A stretch of DNA of 64,000 nt. It comes from Gemmatimonadota bacterium (GTDB lineage Bacteria > Gemmatimonadota > Gemmatimonadetes > Gemmatimonadales > GWC2-71-9). Where the stretch lies: NCBI GenBank assembly GCA_016713785.1, contig JADJOM010000003.1:1321501-1385500 (forward strand), read 5' to 3'. Both the position numbers and the translations under genes were made by a program. Numbering within the stretch: the first letter of the stretch is position 1; every line of letters begins with the position of its first letter. The notes under the pieces are model-generated. The model ran no database searches. It saw nothing but the letters and a program-made list of their open reading frames with translations, and was not told the origin of the DNA. Positions 24,089 through 32,417 of the stretch are shown in pieces.

Positions 24089-24481
24089 ATGCGTCGACGC
24101 GGCTTCACGCTGATCGAGGTCATGATCGCGATCGTCATCCTGACCGTGGTGCTGGCCGGCCTGGGCCGGTTCGTCGCGGTCTTCATGCACGGGGTGCGCA
24201 CCACCACCGCCCGCACCATGGCCACCGAGGTGGCCCGGGCCCGGATGCAGATGGTGGCCTCGGACCCGCGGTACACCACCCTGGTGAGCAACTTCGGCAC
24301 GGGGCCCGCCGCCGACACCACCGGGTTCCCCGGCTTTCCCGGCATGCGGCGCCGCACCTACGTGACCCGGGACCAGACCGGCTCGCCGGCGCGTGACCTC
24401 ACCACGATCACGGTCCGGGTGACCGACCCGACCCTGCCCGGGGACACGATCAGCCTCACCAACATGGTGGCCCGCCCATGA
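24089..24481 (+). CDS. PilV/GspI-like minor prepilin
   Basis: This 130-residue prepilin has a five-residue leader (MRRRG) before FTLIEVMIAIVILTVVLAGLG, with the invariant +5 Glu. A short head ends DTISLTNMVARP. Size and position between GspH-like and PilW-like genes fit PilV/GspI. GAGGA (24079-24083) precedes the ATG, and its stop overlaps the next start (ATGA). Confidence 0.82.
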   Translation: MRRRGFTLIEVMIAIVILTVVLAGLGRFVAVFMHGVRTTTARTMATEVARARMQMVASDPRYTTLVSNFGTGPAADTTGFPGFPGMRRRTYVTRDQTGSPARDLTTITVRVTDPTLPGDTISLTNMVARP

Positions 24482-25656
24482 CCGCACGCCCTGCCCGCTC
24501 CGGCCGCGCCGGCTTCTCGCTGCTCGAGGTCATGATCGCGCTGATCGTCCTGTCGCTGGTCATGGGCAGCGCGGTGGCCCTGCTGCGCTCGCAGACCCGC
24601 GGCTTTGCCACCGGTGCCGACCGCACCGACCTGTACCAGAATGGCCGGTACATCATCACCACCCTGGAGCGCATCATCCGCACCGAGGGGGCGGGCGTGG
24701 CCGGCACCCAGCCCATGATCGTCTACGGCGACGGCAACACCTTTGCCTTCAACGCCGACTACGCCGAGAGCGACACCGCCGACATGCGCTGGGCGGTGTA
24801 CTTCAATCCCGACGCCGACAGCGTGGGCGCGGTGGCCTGGGACTCGGCCGCGGCCACGACGATCCCCAATTCGTCGCCGACCTACACCTACCCGAGCGTG
24901 AACTACCGGATGGCCAATGGCGCCACCGGCTCGGCGGAGACCGTCATCCTGTACTTCTCGGCGGACGGCACCACCGGCCGCACCGACGACTACACCCTGA
25001 GCCTGCGCTTCAATGCGCTGGCGCCGACGGTGGTGGCCCGGAACATCATGGCCGACTCCCTGGGCCGGCCGTTCTTCGAGTACCTCCGGATCTCGTCCAA
25101 CACCCTCATCACGGTGCCGAACGGGAACCTGCCGCTCATGCGCCGGCCCCTGATCAGCGGCATCACCACGGCGGATTCCCTGGCGTACCAGCTTCCCGAC
25201 AGCGTCCGCGCCGTGCGGCTCAACTTCCGCGTCACCAACGGCAAGGTCGGCGTGGACGAACGGCGCTGGTCGGTGTCCACGGTGGTGGAGGTGCCGAACA
25301 ACGGCCTCCCCCAGCCCATCGTCTGCGGCCGTACCCCGCTGGGTCCCGTCACCGTCACTGCCTGGTGGGACGGGGTGGCCGGCAGCGAGACCGACAGCCT
25401 CTACTGGACGGCCTCCCCGGACGACGGTGGCGCCGAGATGGACGTGCGGCAGTACATCATCTACCGGCACGATGACACCGCCGTCCCCTCCCCGCCGTGG
25501 GAGCTGCTCGGCAACGTCCGCGCCGACGGCAGCGCCAACTACACCTGGGTCTCGGGTGGCAACACCGCCGGCGTGGTGTACCGCTTCGCCGTGGTGGCCC
25601 AGGACTGCACCCCCAACGTGTCGAGTTTCGTGGTCGACACCGCCCTGACCAACTGA
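24478..25656 (+). CDS. PilW-like minor prepilin with C-terminal fibronectin-III-like domain
   Basis: This 392-residue protein begins with the prepilin leader MTARPARSGRAG, then FSLLEVMIALIVLSLVMGSAVALL with +5 Glu, followed by a long PilW-type head. From about residue 285 the sequence changes to a beta-sandwich-like domain (VTVTAWWDGVAGSETDSLYW, VRQYIIYRHDD, WELLGNVRADGSANYTW, YRFAVVAQDC). This looks like a fibronectin type III fold. Such a tail would project from the fibre tip and could mediate adhesion. Both ends overlap or abut neighbouring genes. Confidence 0.78.
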   Translation: MTARPARSGRAGFSLLEVMIALIVLSLVMGSAVALLRSQTRGFATGADRTDLYQNGRYIITTLERIIRTEGAGVAGTQPMIVYGDGNTFAFNADYAESDTADMRWAVYFNPDADSVGAVAWDSAAATTIPNSSPTYTYPSVNYRMANGATGSAETVILYFSADGTTGRTDDYTLSLRFNALAPTVVARNIMADSLGRPFFEYLRISSNTLITVPNGNLPLMRRPLISGITTADSLAYQLPDSVRAVRLNFRVTNGKVGVDERRWSVSTVVEVPNNGLPQPIVCGRTPLGPVTVTAWWDGVAGSETDSLYWTASPDDGGAEMDVRQYIIYRHDDTAVPSPPWELLGNVRADGSANYTWVSGGNTAGVVYRFAVVAQDCTPNVSSFVVDTALTN

Positions 25657-25695
25657 CGCATGCGCACCGCCCCGTTGCCCGTGAAGGAGCCCGGT

Positions 25696-27672
25696 ATGCC
25701 GATCCGCCGACTGCCCCGCGTCCCCCGCGATGAACGCGGCGTGGCGCTCATCATGACCCTCATGCTGGCCTTCCTGGTGGCGGCCATCGCCATCGGGGCC
25801 ATCATGATGTCCGGCAACAACGCGCTGGTGAGCCGCTACCACGCCCGCGAGGCCGGCCTGCAGTCCTCCGCCGACGCCGGGCTCGAGATGGGGCGCGACT
25901 CCCTCAACCGGAACCCGGGGATGCTCCCCGCCACCGGCGACACCGTGCTGCAGCTCAACCAGCCGGTGCGCGACGCCCAGGGCAACGTCATCCCGGGCTA
26001 CACCCGCTCCATCTACGCCGGCCGCTCCGGCGGCCGCACCGGCGGCCTCGGCAGCGCCGGCCAGTACGGCCTCAACCTGGCCTCGATCGTCTCGGTGATC
26101 TCCGACCCCCGCGGCGCGGTGGCGGCCCGGCGCCTGCTGCTCACGCAGGAGTCGTGGTCCAAGTTCGCGGTGGCCATCAACAGCTGGACCAGTGGCGCCA
26201 TCGTGTATGGCTGCAGCGAGCAGGTGCAGGGGCCGTTCTTCTCCAACACCAACCTCTACCTGCAGAGCGGCTGCACCGGCGCCAACCGGGTGCTCTTCAC
26301 CGGGCAGGTGCAGGTGGCCGGGTCGGTGGGCAACCCGAGCTCCGGCAACTTCCAGCAGGGCTACCAGACCGGCACCGGCACGGTGCCGTGGCCCACGGCC
26401 GCCCAGTTCGCGCTGATGCAGAGCTTCGCCCAGCAGTCCGACGCTGTCGGTGGCGACTACGACATCACCCCCTCGATGGGCACCGGCAACACCCGCACGC
26501 CGAGCGTGCGCATCGAGTTCATCCCGATCGACGTCAACGGCAACGGCCAGTTCGACTGGGACGAGGGCTTTATGCGCGTCTTCCAGGCCCGGATCACCGG
26601 CGTGGCGGCGACCGACAACAACAACCGCAACTACGTGGGTGCGCGCCGCACCCTGGTGACGCCCACTGGTGCGCACGGCAACTATGGCGGATACAACAGC
26701 ACGAACGACCCCAACATGTACTCCGACAACTGCGGCGGCATCGGCACCGCCGGCATCTGGCTGACATCGATGGCCGAGTATCGCTACGTCGACTCTATCT
26801 CGGCCAACAACGCGCCCGCCATCGCCGCCGCCCGTGCGCTGCTGAACCTGCCAGGCAAGCGATGCTACCTGGGGGGCGACCCGGTGCTGTTCGGTCCCAG
26901 TGGCACCGGCAATCCGGCCATCGACACCTTGACCCCGCAGGCAGCCGTGACCGATGCGGCTACCCGGACCTTCCGCGGCTCCTGGGTGCTTCGCCGCCTC
27001 GGCCCGCTGGCCGCGCTCACCCCGCGGCGTACCGGCGACGACGAGTACCTGATCCCGCTCGGGCGCAACCCGAACTTCAAGGGCGTGGTCTACGTGAACG
27101 GAAGCGTGGTGGTGAGCGGCCGCCTCCGCGGCCGGGTGAGCATCGTGGCCAACGGCACCATCATGCTGGCCGACGACATCACCTACGTCACCGCCCCCGG
27201 CACCCAGTGCAACGACCAGGGCGACATCCTGGGCCTGCTCTCCGCCGACTCGGTGCTGATCTCCGACAACAGCATCCAGCGCCCGTTCAAGGTGAACAAC
27301 GTCTGGAAGCTGTCCGGCGACGATACGCCGTCGAGCGAGAACTACCACGCCTTCATCTTTGCCCTGGATGACTGGGGCGGCGAGAACTACAACGCCACCG
27401 AGCCGCTGCTCCCCGGCGAGATGTCACCCGCCGGCTCGGGGGGCTACGTCCGCGTCACCGGCGGCCTGATCCAGGGCTTCATCCGCATCGCCACGTACAA
27501 CTCCGCCGGCTGGCAGGAGGCGCATACCTACGACCCCTGCGGCGCCACCGCGCCCCCGCCCTACTTCCCGACCACCGGGCGGTACATCAAGAACCGCTAC
27601 TACGAACTCGACCCGGTGTGGCTCAACACCATGCCGATGGACACGCTCTTCGCCCGGCTGCAGTCGCAGTAA
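25696..27672 (+). CDS. PilX-like pilus assembly protein with large extracellular region
   Basis: This 658-residue protein starts MPIRRLPRVPRDERG, then VALIMTLMLAFLVAAIAIGAIMM. This is a PilX-type N-terminus with a hydrophobic helix but no canonical +5 Glu. The long remainder is rich in Asn, Thr and Gly. It has a calcium-loop-like segment (DVNGNGQFDWDEG, EF-hand-like) and an apparent beta-solenoid-like stretch (VVYVNGSVVVSGRLRGRVSI). The ATG at 25696 was preferred over 25660 because GAAGGAG lies at 25683-25689. A strong terminator follows at 27766, closing the operon. Function as a tip or minor pilin component is inferred. Confidence 0.75.
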   Translation: MPIRRLPRVPRDERGVALIMTLMLAFLVAAIAIGAIMMSGNNALVSRYHAREAGLQSSADAGLEMGRDSLNRNPGMLPATGDTVLQLNQPVRDAQGNVIPGYTRSIYAGRSGGRTGGLGSAGQYGLNLASIVSVISDPRGAVAARRLLLTQESWSKFAVAINSWTSGAIVYGCSEQVQGPFFSNTNLYLQSGCTGANRVLFTGQVQVAGSVGNPSSGNFQQGYQTGTGTVPWPTAAQFALMQSFAQQSDAVGGDYDITPSMGTGNTRTPSVRIEFIPIDVNGNGQFDWDEGFMRVFQARITGVAATDNNNRNYVGARRTLVTPTGAHGNYGGYNSTNDPNMYSDNCGGIGTAGIWLTSMAEYRYVDSISANNAPAIAAARALLNLPGKRCYLGGDPVLFGPSGTGNPAIDTLTPQAAVTDAATRTFRGSWVLRRLGPLAALTPRRTGDDEYLIPLGRNPNFKGVVYVNGSVVVSGRLRGRVSIVANGTIMLADDITYVTAPGTQCNDQGDILGLLSADSVLISDNSIQRPFKVNNVWKLSGDDTPSSENYHAFIFALDDWGGENYNATEPLLPGEMSPAGSGGYVRVTGGLIQGFIRIATYNSAGWQEAHTYDPCGATAPPPYFPTTGRYIKNRYYELDPVWLNTMPMDTLFARLQSQ

Positions 27673-27765
27673 GGCGGCTCGGTGACCGAGCCCCATTCGG
27701 GAGCGGCGAAGCCGCGACCCGGGGGCGAGGGAATCCCCTTGGGGACGGCCCGGCGGACATACCAA

Positions 27766-27797
27766 GGGGGCGGAATCCGGTCTCGGATTCCGCCCCC
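27766..27797 (+). terminator. Terminator of the pilin operon
   Basis: A perfect 14-base stem (27766-27779 with 27784-27797) and a 4-base loop lie about 95 bases after the last pilin gene. It sits between convergent genes and could act on both. Confidence 0.75.
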
Positions 27798-27810
27798 GCT
27801 GCCTTGCGCC

Positions 27811-27879
27811 AATCGCCCAATCGCCTGATCGCCCACGCGCCGGGTTGCCAACCGCCCAACCGCCGAACCGCCTATCCGC
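27811..27879. repeat. Degenerate 8-base-period repeat
   Basis: Successive octamers read AATCGCCC, AATCGCCT, GATCGCCC, ACGCGCCG, GGTTGCCA, ACCGCCCA, ACCGCCGA and ACCGCCTA, a degenerate RRYCGCCN unit. It runs from the terminator into the stop codon of the YpdA gene. A similar octamer array occurs near 47331. Confidence 0.65.
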
Positions 27880-28870
27880 CGCCCCCTCGCCGGAGCACCT
27901 CGCGCACGATCAGCTCCCCGTGGTCCCGCGCGTTCTCGATGAACAGCCGGTTGGCGTCCTTGCCGCTGGCGATGACGCCCGCCAGGAAGCAGCCGGCCAC
28001 CGGCGTCATCATGGTGGCCTCGTCGTGGGCCGCCACCCCGGTGGCCTGATCCACCGGCACGCCCAGGCGCTCCAGCAGCTCGGTGTTGGCGTGGTAGCCG
28101 GTCATGGCGAGCACCGCGTCGGCCGGCAGGCGGCGGCGGGAGCCATCGGCCAGCGACTCGACCTCCACCTCCGCCGGGGTGATGGCCACCACCCGGCTCC
28201 GCCACGCCGCCGTGATGCTGCCTTCCTTGAGGCGGTTGTTGATGTCGGGCAGCACCCAGGGCTTCACCGCCCGGTCGAAGCCCTCCTCCACGTGCACCAG
28301 CGTCACCCGGGCGCCGGCCCGCCAGCACTCGAGGGCCGCGTCCACGGAGCTGTTGCCCGCGCCGATGACGATGACGTCCTGGTGCCAGTGCCGGTGGCCC
28401 TCGGTGAAGTAGTGCGAGACGTGCGGCAGGTCCTCGCCGGGGACGCCGAGGAGGTTGGGCCAGTCGTAGTAGCCGGTGGCGAAGACCACGTGGTCGGCGT
28501 GGTACACGGTGTCGTCGTGGCGGCGGCGCACCCGCACCTCGAAGCCCCCGCCCGGGCGCCGGGCCACGGCGCTGACCTCCTCGCCGGGGCGCGCGTCGAG
28601 CCCGAAGTGCTCGGCCACGCGGCGATAGTACAGCAGCCCGTCCCGCCGGGTGGGCTTCTCGTGGCTGGCGATGAACGGCACGCCGCCGATCTCGATCTTC
28701 TCCGGGGTGGAGAAGAACGTCATGTTGAGCGGGTAGCGCTCGATGGTGGAGACCACCGTGCGGCGGTCGAGCAGGAGGCACGGAACCCCGGCGCGCCGGG
28801 CCGCGACGCCCACGGCCAGACCGCAGGGCCCGGCGCCGATCACCAGCAGCGTGGTGGCTTCGGCGTTCAC
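27872..28870 (-). CDS. ypdA: YpdA-type FAD/NAD(P)-binding oxidoreductase (putative bacillithiol disulfide reductase)
   Basis: This 332-residue flavoprotein has two dinucleotide-binding loops: VIGAGPCGLAVG for FAD near the N-terminus and VIVIGAGNSSVDAALECW for NADPH. Typical YpdA phrases are YPLNMTFFSTPEKIEIGG, SHEKPTRRDGLLYYRRVAEHF, VFATGYYDWPNLLGVPGEDL and GVIASGKDANRLFIENAR. Characterised homologues reduce bacillithiol disulfide, so the organism may use bacillithiol. A GTG at 28870 overlapping the purA stop (GTGA) is the start; no homology lies upstream. Confidence 0.87.
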   Translation of the reverse strand: MNAEATTLLVIGAGPCGLAVGVAARRAGVPCLLLDRRTVVSTIERYPLNMTFFSTPEKIEIGGVPFIASHEKPTRRDGLLYYRRVAEHFGLDARPGEEVSAVARRPGGGFEVRVRRRHDDTVYHADHVVFATGYYDWPNLLGVPGEDLPHVSHYFTEGHRHWHQDVIVIGAGNSSVDAALECWRAGARVTLVHVEEGFDRAVKPWVLPDINNRLKEGSITAAWRSRVVAITPAEVEVESLADGSRRRLPADAVLAMTGYHANTELLERLGVPVDQATGVAAHDEATMMTPVAGCFLAGVIASGKDANRLFIENARDHGELIVREVLRRGGGG

Positions 28871-30150
28871 GACACGCCGATGATCTGGTCGCGCCGGGTC
28901 CCCACGCTGACGAAGCGGATGGGCGCCCCGGAGAGGTCCTGCAGCCGGTCGAGGTAGGCCCGGGCCTCGGGCGGGAGGTCGGCGAGCTTGCGGGCGCCGG
29001 TGGTGGGCTTCCGCCACCCGGGCAGCATCTCGTACCGGGGCGTCACCCGCTCTAGGGTCCGGATGTCCGATGGCATCTCGTGGCAGTCCTCGCCCTCGAG
29101 GGTGTAGTCCGTGCACACCGGGATCTCGGCGAAGGTGTCGAGCACGTCGAGCTTGGTCACCGCCAGCCCGGTCAGGCCGTTCACCCGCACCGAGTACCGC
29201 ACCACCGTGGCGTCGAACCAGCCGCAGCGGCGCGGCCGGCCGGTGGTGGCCCCGAACTCCCCGCCCAGCTTGCGCAGGTGCTCTTCCACCCCCGGCTCCG
29301 CCTGGGTGGGCAGCGGCCCGTTACCCACCCGGGTGGTGTAGGCCTTGACCACCCCCAGCACCTCGTCGATGGCGGTGGGCCCCACGCCCGCGCCGATCGC
29401 GGCGCCCCCGGCGGTGGTGTTGGACGAGGTCACGAACGGGTAGGTGCCGTGGTCCACGTCGAGCAGCGCCCCCTGCGCCCCCTCGAGCAGCACCCGGCGG
29501 CCCTCCTTGAGGGCCGTGTGCACCATGCAGCCCGCGTCCACCGCCATGGGCAGGAGGCGCGGGGCCAGCCGTTCCAGCAGCTCGTGGTGCTCCCGCTCGG
29601 AGGCGAGCTCGCTGCTGCCCATCATGGCCAGCAGCTGGTTGGCGCGCGCCACCCGCTCGGAGAGGAGCGCCTTGGCCGACTCCAGGTGCCGGAGGTCGCC
29701 GACCCGCACCCCGCGGCGGCCGATCTTGTCCTCGTACGCCGGCCCGATCCCGCGCCCCGTGGTGCCGATATTCTGGCTCCGCTCGTGCGCCTTGTCGAGC
29801 AGCTTGTGGTAGGGCAGCACCAGGTGAGCCCGGTCGGAGATGACGATCCGGCCCCTGGTGTTCACGCCCTTGGCGGTGAGCCCGTCGAGCTCGGTGAAGA
29901 AGGTCTCGGGATCGAGCACGACCCCGTTCCCCACCACGCAGGTGCACCGGTCGTGCAGGATCCCCGAGGGAATCTGGTGCAGGATGAACTGGGCATCGCC
30001 GATCCAGACGGTGTGCCCGGCGTTCGCGCCCCCCTGGTAGCGGACGACATAGTCCGCCCGCTCGGCGAGCACATCCACCAGCTTGCCCTTGCCCTCGTCA
30101 CCCCACTGGGCGCCGACGACAACGACGCAGTGCGTCTTCGGATTGAACAT
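28867..30150 (-). CDS. purA: Adenylosuccinate synthetase
   Basis: This 427-residue enzyme makes adenylosuccinate from IMP, aspartate and GTP, the first committed step to AMP. It shows the GTP-binding loop GAQWGDEGKGKLVD at the N-terminus, GGANAGHTV, NIGTTGRGIGPAYEDK, LLEGAQGALLDVDHGTYPFVTSSNT and the GTTGRPRRCGWFD-like segment (TTGRPRRCGWFD). All usual catalytic residues appear present. I chose the ATG at 30150 (MFNPKTHCVVVVG), which is preceded by GAGAG. It is translationally coupled to the downstream YpdA gene. Confidence 0.96.
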   Translation of the reverse strand: MFNPKTHCVVVVGAQWGDEGKGKLVDVLAERADYVVRYQGGANAGHTVWIGDAQFILHQIPSGILHDRCTCVVGNGVVLDPETFFTELDGLTAKGVNTRGRIVISDRAHLVLPYHKLLDKAHERSQNIGTTGRGIGPAYEDKIGRRGVRVGDLRHLESAKALLSERVARANQLLAMMGSSELASEREHHELLERLAPRLLPMAVDAGCMVHTALKEGRRVLLEGAQGALLDVDHGTYPFVTSSNTTAGGAAIGAGVGPTAIDEVLGVVKAYTTRVGNGPLPTQAEPGVEEHLRKLGGEFGATTGRPRRCGWFDATVVRYSVRVNGLTGLAVTKLDVLDTFAEIPVCTDYTLEGEDCHEMPSDIRTLERVTPRYEMLPGWRKPTTGARKLADLPPEARAYLDRLQDLSGAPIRFVSVGTRRDQIIGVS

Positions 30151-30220
30151 GGTCTCTCGACGGCTCGGGGCGGCCGGCCCGGCCGGAGCCGCCGCCCGCT
30201 CGTCCACTGGTCCGGAAAAA

Positions 30221-30243
30221 GAAAAGAGCCCCGCGGGGGGCTC
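30221..30243 (-). terminator. Rho-independent terminator after the M28 peptidase gene
   Basis: On the minus strand GAGCCCC pairs with GGGGCTC around a 4-base loop and is followed directly by TTTTC. It separates the M28 peptidase gene from purA. Confidence 0.75.
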
Positions 30244-30285
30244 CGGTGCATCCTCTGGGGAAAGCTAGGCGGCGCCGGGCGAAAG

Positions 30286-31362
30286 TCAACGCGCGGCGCC
30301 GAGCGCCCGCCCCACCGCCTCCGCGGTATTCAGCGACAGGGCTTCCGGGGTATCCCGTGGCGTGTGCAGCCGCCGCAGGTCGGCCCAGGAGAGCCGGCCG
30401 ATGGTCACCGCCGCGCACCCGGCCCGCGCGAAGGGCAGGCTGTCGGTGAGGATCCCGGCCGGCAGCCGCCGCACCCTGAGCCCCTGGGTGATACCCCCGA
30501 GCGCTGGCGCCAGCCGGCCCGCCAGGTCTTCACCCCGAGCATCGTGGGCCACCAGATAGAGCGTCCCCTGGTCGGTGAGGGTGTCCAGATTCACCACCTC
30601 CACCCCGGCCGGCTCGAGGGTCCTGGCCAGGACCCGGGCCCCGACCAGCCCGAACTCCTCCGCCCCGGTCAGGACCAAACCGGTACCGGCGCCGGAGAGG
30701 CCATCCGCGGCGGTGAGCAGGGCCAGCAGCCCGGTACCGTTGTCCCGGGCACCGACCGTCCCGCCTCGGAGCCTCCCACGGGCCGCCAGCGCCCCGCCAG
30801 CGAGCGAAAGCCCGGCCCCCACCCCGACGGCCCACCCCGGGAGTGGATCGGCCTGGAAGGGGCGCCAGAGCACCAGCCCCGACAGGACCAGCCCCGCCGC
30901 CCCCATCACCCAGACCGCGACCAGCCGGCCCGCCATCGAATGGCCCTGGGCCTTGGTGTCCACATGGGCCACCAGCCACCGTCGCACCGGCTCGGCGTCC
31001 CGCGTGGCGACCAGGTTCACGTCCTCACGCCGTTCCGCGCCGGGAACCTCCACCCCGGTCCCGATCCCCCAGGCGAGCAGCCCGAGCGCCGCCGCGCCCC
31101 CGAACCACACCAGGGGGGCGAGCACCGCGGGAAAGCGGCCGAGCAGCAAGGGGAGCTCCAGCAGGGTGAGCCAGCCGAGACCCGCGCCGAGGAGGGGAAA
31201 GGCCAGGAGGGAGGCGGGCTGGAATCGGAAGCGTTGCTCCCGGACGGTCCAGCCGCGTTCGCGGAGGTGGGTGGACAGGAGGGCCACGGCCCGCGCCGCG
31301 CCCTCGGTGCCGGCCTCGCGGGGGGCGGCGATGACCGCGTCATGCACCTCGCGCGGGGTCAC
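30286..31362 (-). CDS. M28-family metallopeptidase with membrane segments
   Basis: This 358-residue protein has an M28 (aminopeptidase/glutaminyl-cyclase-like) core split by hydrophobic helices. Likely zinc ligands are His and Asp in LVAHVDTKAQG, Asp in GARDNGTGLL, Glu-Glu in LTGAEEFGLVGA, Asp in VNLDTL and His in RLHTPRDTPE. Transmembrane-like segments lie near residues 50-100 (LLAFPLLGAGLGWLTLLELP) and 145-200. They place the enzyme in the membrane, which is unusual for the family. A GTG at 31362 overlaps the PilT stop. The substrate is unknown. Confidence 0.78.
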   Translation of the reverse strand: MTPREVHDAVIAAPREAGTEGAARAVALLSTHLRERGWTVREQRFRFQPASLLAFPLLGAGLGWLTLLELPLLLGRFPAVLAPLVWFGGAAALGLLAWGIGTGVEVPGAERREDVNLVATRDAEPVRRWLVAHVDTKAQGHSMAGRLVAVWVMGAAGLVLSGLVLWRPFQADPLPGWAVGVGAGLSLAGGALAARGRLRGGTVGARDNGTGLLALLTAADGLSGAGTGLVLTGAEEFGLVGARVLARTLEPAGVEVVNLDTLTDQGTLYLVAHDARGEDLAGRLAPALGGITQGLRVRRLPAGILTDSLPFARAGCAAVTIGRLSWADLRRLHTPRDTPEALSLNTAEAVGRALGAAR

Positions 31363-32381
31363 GCGCCGAGCGCCGCGGCGGTCTCCGACGCGATGACCCC
31401 GGACTCGAGCAGGCGGGACACGTGCTGGTCGAGTGTCTGCATTCCCTCGCCACCGCCCGCGGCCATCAGGTGGCGGAGGCCGGCCAGGCGCTCGGGCTCG
31501 CGCAGGATGCCGCGGATCTCGTGGGTGGCCACCATCACCTCCACCACCGGGACCCGGCCCCCCTCGTCCTTCCGGGGCAGCAGCCGCTGCGCGATCACGC
31601 CCCGGAGCACCTCGGAGAGGCGGATCCGCCCGATCTCGCGCTCCACGCTCGGGAACATGGCGTGCAGCCGCGCGATGGTGCTGGCCACCTCGGGCGTCGG
31701 CAGCGTGGAGATGACCAGGTGCCCCCGCTCCGCTGCCTTGATCGCCGTGTCGAGGGTGTCGCTGTCACTGATCTCCCCGATGACGATGACGTCCGGGTCC
31801 TGGCGCAGCGCCGCCTGCAGCCCGATGGCGAAGCTCTCGGTGTCGACCCCCACCTCGCGCTGGGTGACGCTGCACTTGACGTCGCGGTGCAGGAACTCGA
31901 TCGGGTTCTCCACCGTCACGATGTGGCGATGCAGGTTCTGGTTCACGTGGTTGAGCATGGCGGCCACGGTGCTGCTCTTGCCGCTCCCCGACACTCCGGT
32001 GACCAGCACCAGCCCCTGGTCCAGCTCCGCCAGCCGGGCCACGACCTCGGGGAGGTGCAGCTCCTCGATGGTGGGCACGGCGAAGGGAATCACCCGCATC
32101 ACGATCATGAACGAGGACCGCTGCCGCAGCACGTTGACCCGGAAGCGGCCCACCCCCGGCATCCCCCAGGAGCAGTCGAAGTCCTTCAGGTGATCCAGGC
32201 GGGCGCGGTCCTCCTCGCTCGAGAGCAGCTTGAGGGCGATCGCCCGCGTCTGGTCCGGCGTGAGGCGCTGCTTGGTGAGCGGGACCAGCTTGCCGTTGAT
32301 GCGGGCCCGGAAGACGTCCCCCGCCTTGATGTGCAGGTCGGACGCGCCGCGCTCCACGGCCGCCTTGATGATCTTCTCCAT
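31359..32381 (-). CDS. PilT/PilU-like type IV pilus ATPase, divergent
   Basis: This 340-residue hexameric secretion ATPase has the PilT N-domain (ASDLHIKAGDVFRARINGKL), Walker A GVSGSGKS (129-136) and a C-terminal MQTLDQHVSRLL typical of PilT. Several catalytic boxes deviate. The Asp box reads VTVENPIEF instead of the usual EDPIE. Walker B is followed by GEISDSDT where GEMRDLET is usual. The His box reads GHLVISTLPTPE, with Pro in place of the usual His. It may be a PilU-like accessory retraction motor. It could power pili built with the minor pilins encoded at 23463-27672. Confidence 0.83.
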   Translation of the reverse strand: MEKIIKAAVERGASDLHIKAGDVFRARINGKLVPLTKQRLTPDQTRAIALKLLSSEEDRARLDHLKDFDCSWGMPGVGRFRVNVLRQRSSFMIVMRVIPFAVPTIEELHLPEVVARLAELDQGLVLVTGVSGSGKSSTVAAMLNHVNQNLHRHIVTVENPIEFLHRDVKCSVTQREVGVDTESFAIGLQAALRQDPDVIVIGEISDSDTLDTAIKAAERGHLVISTLPTPEVASTIARLHAMFPSVEREIGRIRLSEVLRGVIAQRLLPRKDEGGRVPVVEVMVATHEIRGILREPERLAGLRHLMAAGGGEGMQTLDQHVSRLLESGVIASETAAALGA

Positions 32382-32417
32382 GCGGTTACCCCGTGACGGC
32401 GGGCCGTCGGCCCGCCC

